Source of the DNA: an uncultured Pseudomonadota bacterium
GTDB lineage: Bacteria > Pseudomonadota > Gammaproteobacteria > Steroidobacterales > Steroidobacteraceae
Assembly: GCA_903884235.1 (NCBI GenBank)
Contig: CAISEB010000031.1
Coordinates: forward strand, 1 to 64,000
DNA length: 64,000 bases
Direction of reading: 5' to 3'
Shown: piece by piece, positions 1 through 6,604 of the stretch
Layout of the letters: each line of letters starts with the position of its first letter
How positions within the stretch are numbered: position 1 is the stretch's first letter
Made by a program: the position numbers and the translations under genes
Notes under the pieces: generated by a model
What the model saw: only the letters and a program-made list of their open reading frames with translations
Told to the model about the DNA's origin: nothing
Databases searched by the model: none

Positions 1-140
1 ACGAAATGCTACAGATCCTGAGCTTGACCATATTCGAGCAAACCCCTTTAGATACGCTGTTTGCTCAAATCCGGGCCGTCCAAAACGATGCCGACGCGCC
101 CAACCAGATGAATTTGTTCCACTAACGTCCGGACACTACT
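1..140 (+). mobile_element. right end of an IS4-family insertion sequence (cut by window edge)
   Basis: The window opens inside an insertion sequence. The only coding part visible is the C-terminal end of its transposase, stopping at 123-125. The outer boundary is an estimate: the sequence just after the stop (CGTCCGGACACTACTG) looks like a terminal inverted repeat, but the other end is off the window and cannot confirm it. The element sits at the distal end of the integron cassette array and appears to have cut a cassette gene read from the opposite strand. Confidence 0.6.
3..125 (+). CDS. IS4-family transposase, C-terminal fragment (5' end outside window)
   Basis: Forty residues of an open frame run from the window edge to a TAA at 123-125. 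The visible residues include LQILSLTIFEQTPLDTLF and end in NQMNLF-H. This is the usual tail of IS4-family DDE transposases, where a Leu-Gln-x-Leu-Ser-x-Thr-x-Phe-Glu helix is followed near the stop by Asn-Gln-x-x-Leu-Phe. The catalytic DDE residues lie upstream and are not in view, so whether the element is active cannot be judged. The stop overlaps the end of the opposing membrane-protein frame, as expected for an insertion that truncated that gene. Confidence 0.7.
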   Translation, partial: EMLQILSLTIFEQTPLDTLFAQIRAVQNDADAPNQMNLFH

Positions 141-424
141 GTGACGGCCCATAGAATCAACGCAAATGCGGTGCCGCGCACGGGCGCGCTGGTGCCGATG
201 CCTGGCGCCAGATCATGGACAGCGACGTAGACAAGTGCAATTGCGATGCAGGCAGCAATCCTGATCGCCATCGCATACTGGTAATGCGTCCAGGACTCGG
301 ACCTGCGCCAGGTGCTGGGTGTTTTCGCCTGATAGGGGTGAAACAGACGACCGGTGATCAGGTAGCCCGTCACATTCGCGAGGACGCCCGCGGCGGCGCC
401 GACCGCAACAATCTTGAGGGTCGT
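122..424 (-). pseudogene. cassette-borne small membrane protein, start codon lost and 3' end cut by IS
   Basis: About 100 codons encode a hydrophobic protein with three likely membrane segments: KIVAVGAAAGVLANVTGYL, YAMAIRIAACIAIALVYVAV and TAFALILWAVTVV. A good Shine-Dalgarno (AGGAGG at 438-433) is followed 8 bases later by ACG (424-422) exactly where ATG is expected, so I read the start as a mutated codon. An in-frame ATG at 487 lies inside the degenerate attC and would add attC-encoded residues, so it is unlikely to be original. The C-terminus runs into the IS end, with the last residues (SGR) encoded by the element. I do not recognise the family. It occupies the fourth and most distal cassette position, where decay is expected in an array that is mostly expressed from attI. 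Confidence 0.5.
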
Positions 425-443
425 GACTGTTCCCTCCTGTGTT

Positions 444-528
444 GTCCAGCCCCGAGTTGAGCGGCCGCGCGCGGCGGCCACAGTCATTGCACTCTATCGT
501 TCAATGCCCGCTCCAGCCAGTGTTCTCG
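444..528 (-). other. degenerate attC recombination site 3
   Basis: This 85-base segment aligns with the two good attC sites nearby: it keeps the inner TTGAGCGGCCGCGC and GCCCGCTCC arms at the same spacing. Both outer core sites are damaged. In cassette orientation the R' core reads GCTGGAC where GTTRRRY is needed, and R'' reads CGAGAAC. IntI strand transfer normally needs the GTT core, so this site is probably dead and the gene to its left fixed in place. Confidence 0.7.
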
Positions 529-592
529 CTCGGGCCTGCGACTCCAGTTCTGCGCCGAGGATCCTTCCAGCGGCGTCCCGCATGCGGCTTTC

Positions 593-955
593 TCAAGGCG
601 GGCCGATATCGGCGTTTGGAGACTCGTTTGTCGACGTCTGGTACCCCGCGCGACGGCTATAGTCCACGGCGCCCCACCCATTCCGACGCACTTCAGCTTC
701 TGCCAGGTGACTCCACTCGTGCGCTTCGAGAAGCTTCCTCTGGAATTCCTCTGGAGGCATCGATTTCAGTGTCTGCTGATGTTTGCCTAGCCACATGGCG
801 AAGGCTTTTATGCTGTCTCTCTGCTCTGCCGCTGTTAGTCGGTTTGCATTGCAATGGTACGGCGCGTCCTTCAAGGAGAAGAGTTCGCTTTGAGAATCCT
901 CAGCCAGCGCCAGCGAGGCCACGAGCGCAAGCACCGCTAGGAGGAGGAGCTTCAC
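593..955 (-). CDS. integron cassette gene: small secreted protein of unknown function
   Basis: A 120-residue protein starting at GTG (955-953), only four bases inside the R' core of attC 2, as is typical for cassette genes. Residues 1-18 form a Sec signal peptide (a run of Leu/Ala ending LALA), with cleavage likely before EDSQSE. The mature part is about 100 residues, charged and soluble, with one Cys (in YHCNAN), a helical stretch rich in Lys/Gln/Glu and the tail GYQTSTNESPNADIGPP. I do not recognise a family and make no functional call; periplasmic location follows from the signal peptide. No clear ribosome site is visible, so translation may depend on the attC-derived leader. The gene fills the third cassette, between attC 2 and degenerate attC 3, with about 65 noncoding bases after its stop. 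Confidence 0.7.
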   Translation of the reverse strand: MKLLLLAVLALVASLALAEDSQSELFSLKDAPYHCNANRLTAAEQRDSIKAFAMWLGKHQQTLKSMPPEEFQRKLLEAHEWSHLAEAEVRRNGWGAVDYSRRAGYQTSTNESPNADIGPP

Positions 956-958
956 GCG

Positions 959-1044
959 CGCTAACTCAGGGTTGAGCGGCCGCGGTATACGGCCATATTC
1001 AGTGGCAGTTTATCCATCCCGGCCCGCTCCAAATATTGTTAGCG
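959..1044 (-). other. attC recombination site 2
   Basis: An 86-base imperfect palindrome bounded on the plus strand by CGCTAAC (959-965) and GTTAGCG (1038-1044), the complementary outer core sites. Inner arms are GGGTTGAGC on one side and GCTCCAAAT on the other. The same architecture and length occur at attC 1, so the two belong to one attC family. It closes the second brnT-brnA cassette, whose stop codon lies one base outside it. Confidence 0.9.
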
Positions 1045-1045
1045 C

Positions 1046-1297
1046 TCAGGCCTGCGACGCCAATTCCTCGCGGACGATCCTTCGAACCGCGTCTCGCGTG
1101 AGCGGTTCTTCGGCCAGGCCGAGATGCGCGTTCAGAGCCTCGTTGATTAGGGTCTGGTACCCACGCCCAGTTTTGTCTGAAAGTTCTTTGAACCGCGCAA
1201 CCACGGCGTCGTCCAAAAACATCGTCACCCTCGTCTTCCCTCTTTGGACGATCACGGGACCGCGCTTCGCCTTCGAGAAGTCATATTCCTTTTTCAT
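1046..1297 (-). CDS. brnA: BrnA-type antitoxin (cassette 2)
   Basis: An 83-residue antitoxin predicted to bind and neutralise the BrnT RNase encoded just upstream and to repress the shared promoter. The N-terminus KKEYDFSKAKRGPVI is the hallmark of BrnA. It is followed by a ribbon-helix-helix DNA-binding segment (RVTMFLDDAVVARFKELSD, then GYQTLINEALNAHL). The C-terminal part is acidic and probably wraps the toxin. The ATG (1297-1295) lies inside the last codons of brnT, a 17-base overlap that suggests translational coupling. The stop abuts attC 2 at 1044. The family assignment is firm; dimer repression of the palindromic promoter upstream of brnT is inferred from family knowledge. Confidence 0.9.
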   Translation of the reverse strand: MKKEYDFSKAKRGPVIVQRGKTRVTMFLDDAVVARFKELSDKTGRGYQTLINEALNAHLGLAEEPLTRDAVRRIVREELASQA

Positions 1298-1553
1298 ACA
1301 TTCGCCGCTCTTTCGGTGTTGCGTTACGAACTGAGATGAACCGAATGTCGTCGTCGCGGTGTGTAAATACCACGACCATCAGCGCTCCGAAGGTATTGAG
1401 GCCAATCGCTACGAATCGTTGCTCCGATTCAACAGCGTCGTCTTCTTTCGTAAGCGCTAAGGGGTCGCTAAGAACGCCGTCGCCTTCGGAAAGTGAGACG
1501 CCGTGCTTGCGAATATTTGCCGCATTCTTCTTTGGATCGAAGGTCGGGCTCAT
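1281..1553 (-). CDS. brnT: BrnT-family RNase toxin (cassette 2)
   Basis: A 90-residue type II toxin of the BrnT (DUF497) family, RelE-fold ribonucleases that block growth by cleaving RNA. The family's N-terminal motif is present (FDPKKNAANIRKHGVSLSEG), as is the C-terminal beta strand and basic helix IRFISVRNATPKERRMYE, in canonical form. It starts at ATG 1553-1551, directly downstream of a near-consensus sigma-70 promoter, with no ribosome site between them. Toxin comes before antitoxin, the usual BrnTA order. The cassette therefore carries its own promoter and does not need the integron promoter, which is typical of toxin-antitoxin cassettes that stabilise large integrons. Confidence 0.9.
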   Translation of the reverse strand: MSPTFDPKKNAANIRKHGVSLSEGDGVLSDPLALTKEDDAVESEQRFVAIGLNTFGALMVVVFTHRDDDIRFISVRNATPKERRMYEKGI

Positions 1554-1559
1554 ATGGTT

Positions 1560-1588
1560 ATTATATGCACATTATGCATATACGTCAA
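1560..1588 (-). promoter_or_regulatory. brnTA promoter with overlapping palindromic operator (cassette 2)
   Basis: On the minus strand a -35 TTGACG (1588-1583) and a perfect -10 TATAAT (1565-1560) are separated by exactly 17 bases. The spacer contains the inverted repeat TATGCA-TAATG-TGCATA, a likely BrnA operator. The predicted transcription start is about 7 bases past the -10, at the A of the brnT ATG (1553), so the message would be leaderless. Confidence 0.75.
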
Positions 1589-1606
1589 GATGCGGCTTAT
1601 CTGAGC

Positions 1607-1692
1607 GTCTAACTCGGGGTTGAGCGGCCGCGCTCTGCCGCCATAGACCGTGGCACTTTATCGTTCACGGCCCGCTCCAACTTTTGTTAGAG
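1607..1692 (-). other. attC recombination site 1
   Basis: An 86-base imperfect palindrome bounded on the plus strand by GTCTAAC (1607-1613) and GTTAGAG (1686-1692), with inner arms GGGTTGAGCGGCC and CCCGCTCCAAC. It matches attC 2 in length and layout. In cassette orientation it ends cassette 1. The antitoxin reading frame of that cassette runs 35 bases into it. Confidence 0.9.
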
Positions 1693-1927
1693 ATTTCCCG
1701 GTGTAATGGTCGGCATACGTGTCGAGCAGCCGACGAATCATTCGCTGATACGAAGTGTTCGAGCGATCGGCCTGGGCTTTGAAGAAGTCGACGCTGCGCT
1801 TGCTTAGAGAGATCGTAACTTTGACGCCGTCGTCGTTCAGAACGAGCTGATCCGGGGACGGTAGGAAGTCGGCTACGAATTCGACTCGCCCTAGGGGCTC
1901 ACTCGTGTATTTGATTTTGTGCTTCAT
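1658..1927 (-). CDS. BrnA/CopG-like antitoxin (cassette 1)
   Basis: An 89-residue protein following a BrnT toxin gene with a 29-base overlap. The start at 1927 (MKHKIKYTSEP) fits better than the upstream in-frame start at 1963, which would extend it into brnT. The ribbon-helix-helix segment is VKVTISLSKRSVDFFKAQAD followed by TSYQRMIRRLLDTYADHY. The N-terminal part (SEPLGRVEFVADFLPSP) lacks the classical BrnA KKEYDFSKAKRG motif, so this is a divergent antitoxin, assigned by position and fold. The last ten residues (LTKVGAGRER) and the stop are encoded by attC 1, so recombination at that site would exchange the end of the protein. Expected role: neutralise the BrnT of the same cassette and repress its promoter. 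Confidence 0.8.
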   Translation of the reverse strand: MKHKIKYTSEPLGRVEFVADFLPSPDQLVLNDDGVKVTISLSKRSVDFFKAQADRSNTSYQRMIRRLLDTYADHYTGKSLTKVGAGRER

Positions 1928-2186
1928 AGATCTTCTTCCCTTGTCGCCAATAGCCAGCGCCAATTATTCGAATCACCTCGTCCCGGTAGGTAAAGCGGAC
2001 GGTCATGATTCCGTCCCCCACCTTCCCAAAGCAGTAGAAGCGCTGCTCCGTCCGGCTGTGTCGCTGATCCCGGGCGATCACGCGTTCGGGGTCGAAGAAT
2101 GCGAGCTGCGCTTCCGAGAAGGCGACGCCGTGTTTGGTGAGGTTTGCCGTAGCCTTGGCGGGATCCCACTCAAACGAAGCAGCCAT
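1899..2186 (-). CDS. brnT: BrnT-family toxin, divergent C-terminus (cassette 1, next to attI)
   Basis: A 95-residue BrnT-family protein with the standard N-terminal signature (FEWDPAKATANLTKHGVAFSEA) and the central beta-sheet. Where the other BrnT in the array has ISVRNATPKERRMYE, this one reads IGAGYWRQGKKIYE: the Arg of the [SV]xR position and the Glu-Arg pair of the basic helix are missing. Activity may be altered or the pair diverged. It starts at ATG 2186-2184 with the candidate promoter immediately upstream and no visible ribosome site. As the first cassette beside attI it is probably the most recently inserted one, and it would also be read from the integron promoter if that is active. 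Confidence 0.85.
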   Translation of the reverse strand: MAASFEWDPAKATANLTKHGVAFSEAQLAFFDPERVIARDQRHSRTEQRFYCFGKVGDGIMTVRFTYRDEVIRIIGAGYWRQGKKIYEAQNQIHE

Positions 2187-2193
2187 GGTACGG

Positions 2194-2222
2194 ATACTAC
2201 CTCGGGTATGGGCATATTGCCA
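2194..2222 (-). promoter_or_regulatory. candidate brnTA promoter with inverted repeats (cassette 1)
   Basis: A TAGTAT -10 (2199-2194) and a weak TGGCAA -35 (2222-2217) are 17 bases apart. Between and around them lie repeated CCATAC/GTATGG arms, including the near-palindrome TATGGCAATATGCCCATA. As in cassette 2, the spacing puts the transcript start at or within two bases of the brnT ATG. Confidence 0.5.
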
Positions 2223-2247
2223 TACGTTGGTATGGCGGCTCGGAAAT

Positions 2248-2320
2248 CGCTAACATCTTTTGGAACGATTCAGGTTTGCAATGGGGATTGCGGAAAAGCC
2301 GTTTGACTGAGCATAAAAGC
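2248..2320 (-). other. attI site of the integron (core GTTAGCG at 2254-2248)
   Basis: The simple recombination site next to the integrase gene contains a core GTTAGCG on the minus strand (plus-strand CGCTAAC, 2248-2254). This is where cassette 1 begins. It has no long palindrome, unlike attC. The rightward limit near the integrase 5' end is approximate. Confidence 0.7.
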
Positions 2321-2381
2321 TCCGCCTAATCAGCGGGATCGGTTTCCGCAAGCCGAGCATTTGTGCGTGTATTAGGTAGAT

Positions 2382-3440
2382 TTGGGTCTCCCCTCCCCCA
2401 TCCGCTCGGAGCGATACTGCCGCGGTCCCGGCTCTCGAGCACGATCCTTGTCAGCCGACGCCAATAGGCCCGTCCGCCTGCTCGATCTGGTCGCATTGTG
2501 CTGCCGGCGACGGCATTTCAGCAAGCGCACGGCCGAAGCGTACGTCTACTGGACACGGCGGTACGTTCTCTTCCATAGGAAGCGTCATCCTCGGGAGATG
2601 GGCGAGGCCGAAGTGCGGTCATTCCTTGATTCGCTGGTGGACGGCAATGTCGCGGCGTCCACGCACGCCCAGGCGCTGAGCGCGCTGATATTCCTCTATC
2701 GCGACGTCCTCGAACTCGTGCTCCCGTGGCTCGACGGGCTGGCGCGACCCAAGCGATCCAGTCGACTCCCGGTCGTGCTGTCGATTTCGGACGTCGAGCT
2801 GATTCTTGGAGCGATGGATGGAACCACGAGCGTCATGGCGCGCCTGATTTACGGCTCTGGACTGCGCCTCCAGGAATGCCTGTCGCTGCGGATCAAGGAC
2901 ATCGTGTGGGATCGCGCCACGATCGTGGTGCGGTGCGGCAAGGGCGGCCGGGATCGGCTCACGGTGCTGCCGGAACGATTGGTTCCGGTGTTGCGGACCC
3001 AGGTTAGAAGGGTTGCGGCGCAGCATCGGGAGCGGATCCAGATCGACGGGGGGTGGGCGCCGATGCCCGACAGGCTCGCGACGAAGTATCCCGGCGCCGG
3101 GAAGTTGCTCGCCTGGCAGTTTCTATTTCCTTCGTCGATCAATCGCTGGAATCGTGAACTGAACCGGTGGGAGCGCTGGCACTGCGCGGCATCGGGTCTG
3201 CAGCGAGACTTCAAGGCGGCGGTCGAACGGGTCGGGATCGGGCAGCACGCCTCGATCCACACGTTGCGGCACTGCTTCGCGACCCACCTGCTCAGGGCGG
3301 GCACAGACATCCGGACGCTGCAGGAGATCCTCGGGCACGCGAAGCTCGAATCGACGATGATCTACACACTCGATCAATCGCTGTCCGGCGTCCGCAGTCC
3401 GCTCGATCGGCTTGGGGGCGATGAGCGGACGGGCCGGTAG
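2382..3440 (+). CDS. intI: integron integrase IntI (tyrosine recombinase)
   Basis: This site-specific recombinase inserts and excises gene cassettes between attI and folded single-stranded attC sites. The tyrosine-recombinase residues are all present: Arg162 (GSGLRLQE), His293 and Arg296 (HTLRH), His319 (LGH) and the nucleophile Tyr328 (TMIYT). The IntI-specific insertion between patches II and III is also present (residues about 233-270, KYPGAGKLLAWQFLFPSS), which separates it from XerC/D. The C-terminal GVRSPLDRL is typical. It points away from attI and the cassettes, the standard integron layout. The first in-frame start is TTG 2382; IntI proteins are usually 320-340 residues, so TTG 2448 (330 aa) is equally likely. 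Neither has a strong ribosome site. No LexA box was found. Confidence 0.93.
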   Translation: MGLPSPIRSERYCRGPGSRARSLSADANRPVRLLDLVALCCRRRHFSKRTAEAYVYWTRRYVLFHRKRHPREMGEAEVRSFLDSLVDGNVAASTHAQALSALIFLYRDVLELVLPWLDGLARPKRSSRLPVVLSISDVELILGAMDGTTSVMARLIYGSGLRLQECLSLRIKDIVWDRATIVVRCGKGGRDRLTVLPERLVPVLRTQVRRVAAQHRERIQIDGGWAPMPDRLATKYPGAGKLLAWQFLFPSSINRWNRELNRWERWHCAASGLQRDFKAAVERVGIGQHASIHTLRHCFATHLLRAGTDIRTLQEILGHAKLESTMIYTLDQSLSGVRSPLDRLGGDERTGR

Positions 3441-3454
3441 GTCTCGGGCGCAGG

Positions 3455-4795
3455 CTACTTGCCGATGCAGAATCTCGAGAAGATCTCCCCGAGCAGGTCG
3501 TCGCTGGACGTGCGTCCCGTGATTTCCCCGAGCGCCTCATGTGCGAGGCGCAATTCCTCTGCCACGAGCTCGGTGCCATCGTGCGTCGACAGTCGCGCGA
3601 CCGCTTGGGCGACGTGCGCATTCGATCGGTGCAGCGCGTCGAGGTGGCGCCGACGCGCGCTGAGGATGCCCTCCTCGCCTGTCCGGTACCCCAGGGCATC
3701 CTTGATCACGCAGCGAAGTTCAGCGAGTCCATGGCCGCTCAGCGCACTGACCGCGATCGCCGGGCTCGGGTCGACCGGGGCGAGGTCCACCTTGTTCAGG
3801 ACGATCGTGACCGCAGCACCATCGGGGAATGCGGCAACCTCGTCGACGAGTGCGGCGCGCGCGTTGGCATCCGAGGCATCGACGATGTAGAGGACGTGAT
3901 CGGCACGGCTGATTTCGTGGCGAGTGCGGCGCATGCCTTCCGCCTCGATCGGATCGACGCTGTCGCGCAGCCCGGCTGTGTCGAGCAGCCACACGGCGAG
4001 CCCGTCGAGGTCGATGCGTTCGCGCAGGACATCGCGGGTGGTCCCGGGGGTCGGGGTGACGATGGCGGCATCGCGACCCGCGAGCACGTTCAGCAGGCTC
4101 GACTTGCCGGCATTGGGGCGGCCCGCGATCACGACGGTCGCGCCTTCCTGCAGGAGCCGTCCCTGCTCGGCACTGGCGAGCAGGGCGACGAAGCCGTCCC
4201 GCAATATTGCGAGCCGTCCGGACACGCCGGCATCGGAGAGGAGCTCGATTTCCTCCTCGGCGAAGTCGATCGCCGCTTCCACGTGGATGCGCAGGTCGAC
4301 CAGGGCGGCTTCGAGGGACCGTACGCGGGACGAGAACTCCCCTTCCATGGACCGCAGTGCGGCACGCGCGGCGGTCGCCGTGCCGGCGTCGATGAGGTCG
4401 GCGATCGCCTCGGCCTGGGCGAGGTCCATGCGGTCGTTCAGGAACGCGCGTTCGCTGAACTCACCTGGACGCGCGACCCGGGCACCGAGCGCGAGACAGG
4501 CCTCGACGAGCAGATCGAGCACCACGGGGCTGCCGTGCGCGTGCAGCTCGAGGACATCTTCGCCCGTGAACGAGTGGGGGGATGGCGACCAGATCGCCAG
4601 CCCGGTGTCGAGCTGCTCGCCGGTGGCATCGAGGAACGGGCGCAGCGCCGCGCGCCGCGGCGCCGGCAGGGAGCCGAGCAGAGCCTGCCCGATCGACGCG
4701 GCCACGGGGCCCGACAGGCGGATGACACCGATCCCGCCGCGGCCGGGTGGCGTTGCGATCGCGACGATGGTCTCGGGAGCGGAAAGGTCTGGCAT
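3455..4795 (-). CDS. mnmE: tRNA uridine-5-carboxymethylaminomethyl modification GTPase MnmE
   Basis: With MnmG, this 446-residue enzyme installs the cmnm5 group on U34 of certain tRNAs using methylene-tetrahydrofolate, GTP and FAD. The N-terminal folate/FAD domain starts APETIVAIATPPGRGGIGVI. The G domain is embedded in a helical domain: P-loop GRPNAGKSS (225-233), TTRD (252-255), DTAG (272-275) and NKVD (334-337). The protein ends in the invariant FCIGK with catalytic Cys443. The ATG at 4795 (MPDLSAPE) fits family starts; an upstream in-frame ATG at 4882 would add 29 non-conserved residues. It ends the rpmH-rnpA-yidD-yidC-mnmE series. Its last codons are the DNA used as attachment site by some genomic islands. 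Confidence 0.97.
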   Translation of the reverse strand: MPDLSAPETIVAIATPPGRGGIGVIRLSGPVAASIGQALLGSLPAPRRAALRPFLDATGEQLDTGLAIWSPSPHSFTGEDVLELHAHGSPVVLDLLVEACLALGARVARPGEFSERAFLNDRMDLAQAEAIADLIDAGTATAARAALRSMEGEFSSRVRSLEAALVDLRIHVEAAIDFAEEEIELLSDAGVSGRLAILRDGFVALLASAEQGRLLQEGATVVIAGRPNAGKSSLLNVLAGRDAAIVTPTPGTTRDVLRERIDLDGLAVWLLDTAGLRDSVDPIEAEGMRRTRHEISRADHVLYIVDASDANARAALVDEVAAFPDGAAVTIVLNKVDLAPVDPSPAIAVSALSGHGLAELRCVIKDALGYRTGEEGILSARRRHLDALHRSNAHVAQAVARLSTHDGTELVAEELRLAHEALGEITGRTSSDDLLGEIFSRFCIGK

Positions 4796-4888
4796 CGGGA
4801 CGGGTCGCGGCTCGTGGCGGGATCCGCTCCAACGATACACCGCGAGAGACGGGCGATGCGCGCTGGACGCGCGCATCGCCATGCCCTG

Positions 4889-6604
4889 CTACTTCTTGCG
4901 CTTCGCGCCTTCGGCTTCGACGAGCTGGTTGATGCGCCACTGCTGGGCGATCGAGAGCACCGTGTTCGTGATCCAGTAGAGCACGAGGCCGGCAGGGAAG
5001 AACGACATCATGACCGTCATCACGAGCGGCATGAACGCGAACACCTTCGCCTGCATCGGATCCGGCGGCGCCGGGTTCAGCTTGAACTGGCCGAACATCG
5101 CCGCGCCCATGATGGCCGGCAGCACGAAGTACGGGTCGCGCAGCGACAGGTCATGGATCCACAGCATGAACGGCGCCTGGCGCACTTCGACGCTCTCGAG
5201 CAGCACCCAGTAGAACCCCATGAAGACGGGGATCTGCACGACGATCGGCAGGCAGCCCGCGAGCGGGTTGACCTTCTCGGTCTTGTACAGCTCCATCATC
5301 TTGCGACCGAGCTCTTCGCGGTTGTCCTTGTACCGCTCCTGCATTTCCTTCATGCGCGGCGCGATGTGGCGCATGCGTGCCATCGACTTGCCGCTCGTCT
5401 GCGCTAGCGGATAGAAGACGAGCTTGATCAGGAACGTCACGAAGATGATCGCGAAGCCCCAGTTGCCGATCAGCTTGTGGACGCTGGAGAGCAGCCAGAA
5501 CAGCGGCTTGGCGATGGGCGTGAGCTTGCCGTAGTCGACCGTGAGATCGAGGTTGGGCGCGACGTCGCTCAATGCATCCTGCAGCTTCGGGCCGACGAAC
5601 AGCTTCTGCTTGAATTCCGCGCTCGCGCCGGGCGCGACGTCCTGCCAGGGACCGAGCACGGCGAGCCGGTAGTTGTTGTCCTTGACCGCGAGCTGGTACT
5701 CGCTCGGTGCCGCGCCGTCCGGAACGATCGCGGTGACGAAGTGGTGCTGCAGCGCGGCCGCCCAGCCGCCCGTGATCGCGCCCTTCGGCAGCAGGTCGGC
5801 GTCCGGCTTGTCGAGGTCGAGCTTCTGCGTCTTCTTGCCGTTGTAGACCTCGGGCCCGTTCGTCGAGTACGTCGACGGATCCCACATCGAGCGCTCGACC
5901 TTCTGCCAGTGACGCAGGATCTGCGAATACGCCCGGCCCCGCCACGGCGCGGTCGAGGCATTCTCGACCGACTGGCCGAGGTCGATCGCGTAGCTGCCGC
6001 GGTGCAGGCGGATGGTGCGGGTCACCTTGAGGCCGGCACCGTCGGTCCACGTGAACGGAACGACGAGTTCGGACTGGTTGTCCGCCAGGTCGTAGTGATC
6101 CGAGGCGGTCGTGAACAGGGCCTTCTGGTTGGCCTCGGGACCGGTGCCACCGCTCGTGAGCCCCCACTGGAAAACGGCAGGCCCGTCCTTCTGGCCCGTG
6201 CTCAACAGGCGGACGAGGTCGTCCGGCGTTTCCTTGCTGCGCGGATACTGGCGCAGCAGCGCCTCGCGGATCTCCGCACCCTGGGTGCTGATCTCGAGAT
6301 CGAGCACGTCGGTGCGGATCCGGATCGTCGAGGCGGCGGCGGACGGGGTGTCGATGGCTGCAGGCACGGCGGCGACCGGCGGGGACGCGGCGGCCGGCGG
6401 GGTGCCGCTACCCGGCGGGGGCACGCCCGCCCCGGGCACTGCGTCGAGGGCGCCCGCGGCGGCGGCCGGCGCCGCCGTGGCGGACTGGCTCGCGGGCGCG
6501 GTCGGCACCGCGACCGGGGCGCCGTAGTCGTGCTGCCAGGTCTGGATGTTGAGGAACAGGAGGACCGCGAGCCCCCCCCAGAGGAACATGCGTTGGTTAT
6601 CCAT
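4889..6604 (-). CDS. yidC: membrane protein insertase YidC
   Basis: This 571-residue inner-membrane insertase folds and inserts membrane proteins alone or with SecYEG. The first membrane segment [18 protein letters not shown] is followed by a Pro/Ala/Gly-rich linker (about 35-90), then the large periplasmic beta-supersandwich domain. The conserved C-terminal core follows with five membrane segments (from [20 protein letters not shown]), the cytoplasmic helical hairpin [20 protein letters not shown], and the basic end EGAKRKK. Length and layout are those of Gram-negative YidC. It overlaps yidD by 8 bases, implying coupled translation. Confidence 0.97.
   Translation of the reverse strand: MDNQRMFLWGGLAVLLFLNIQTWQHDYGAPVAVPTAPASQSATAAPAAAAGALDAVPGAGVPPPGSGTPPAAASPPVAAVPAAIDTPSAAASTIRIRTDVLDLEISTQGAEIREALLRQYPRSKETPDDLVRLLSTGQKDGPAVFQWGLTSGGTGPEANQKALFTTASDHYDLADNQSELVVPFTWTDGAGLKVTRTIRLHRGSYAIDLGQSVENASTAPWRGRAYSQILRHWQKVERSMWDPSTYSTNGPEVYNGKKTQKLDLDKPDADLLPKGAITGGWAAALQHHFVTAIVPDGAAPSEYQLAVKDNNYRLAVLGPWQDVAPGASAEFKQKLFVGPKLQDALSDVAPNLDLTVDYGKLTPIAKPLFWLLSSVHKLIGNWGFAIIFVTFLIKLVFYPLAQTSGKSMARMRHIAPRMKEMQERYKDNREELGRKMMELYKTEKVNPLAGCLPIVVQIPVFMGFYWVLLESVEVRQAPFMLWIHDLSLRDPYFVLPAIMGAAMFGQFKLNPAPPDPMQAKVFAFMPLVMTVMMSFFPAGLVLYWITNTVLSIAQQWRINQLVEAEGAKRKK

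Larger units (their letters stand above)
444..3440. mobile_element. chromosomal integron: intI, attI and leftward cassette array
   Basis: The integrase, attI and three intact cassettes with similar 86-base attC sites (the third attC degenerate) make up a small integron. All cassette genes read leftward. Near-identical attC families are characteristic of sedentary chromosomal integrons, while class 1-3 mobile integrons carry mixed attC types. No transposon functions for the integron are in view. It ends against the 3' end of mnmE on the right and at an IS4-type element on the left, beyond which more cassettes may continue outside the window. Confidence 0.85.

Noticed and set aside
2303-2332. 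TTGACT upstream of intI as the -35 of an integrase promoter
   Set aside because: No acceptable -10 occurs at 16-18 bases, and no LexA box overlaps it.
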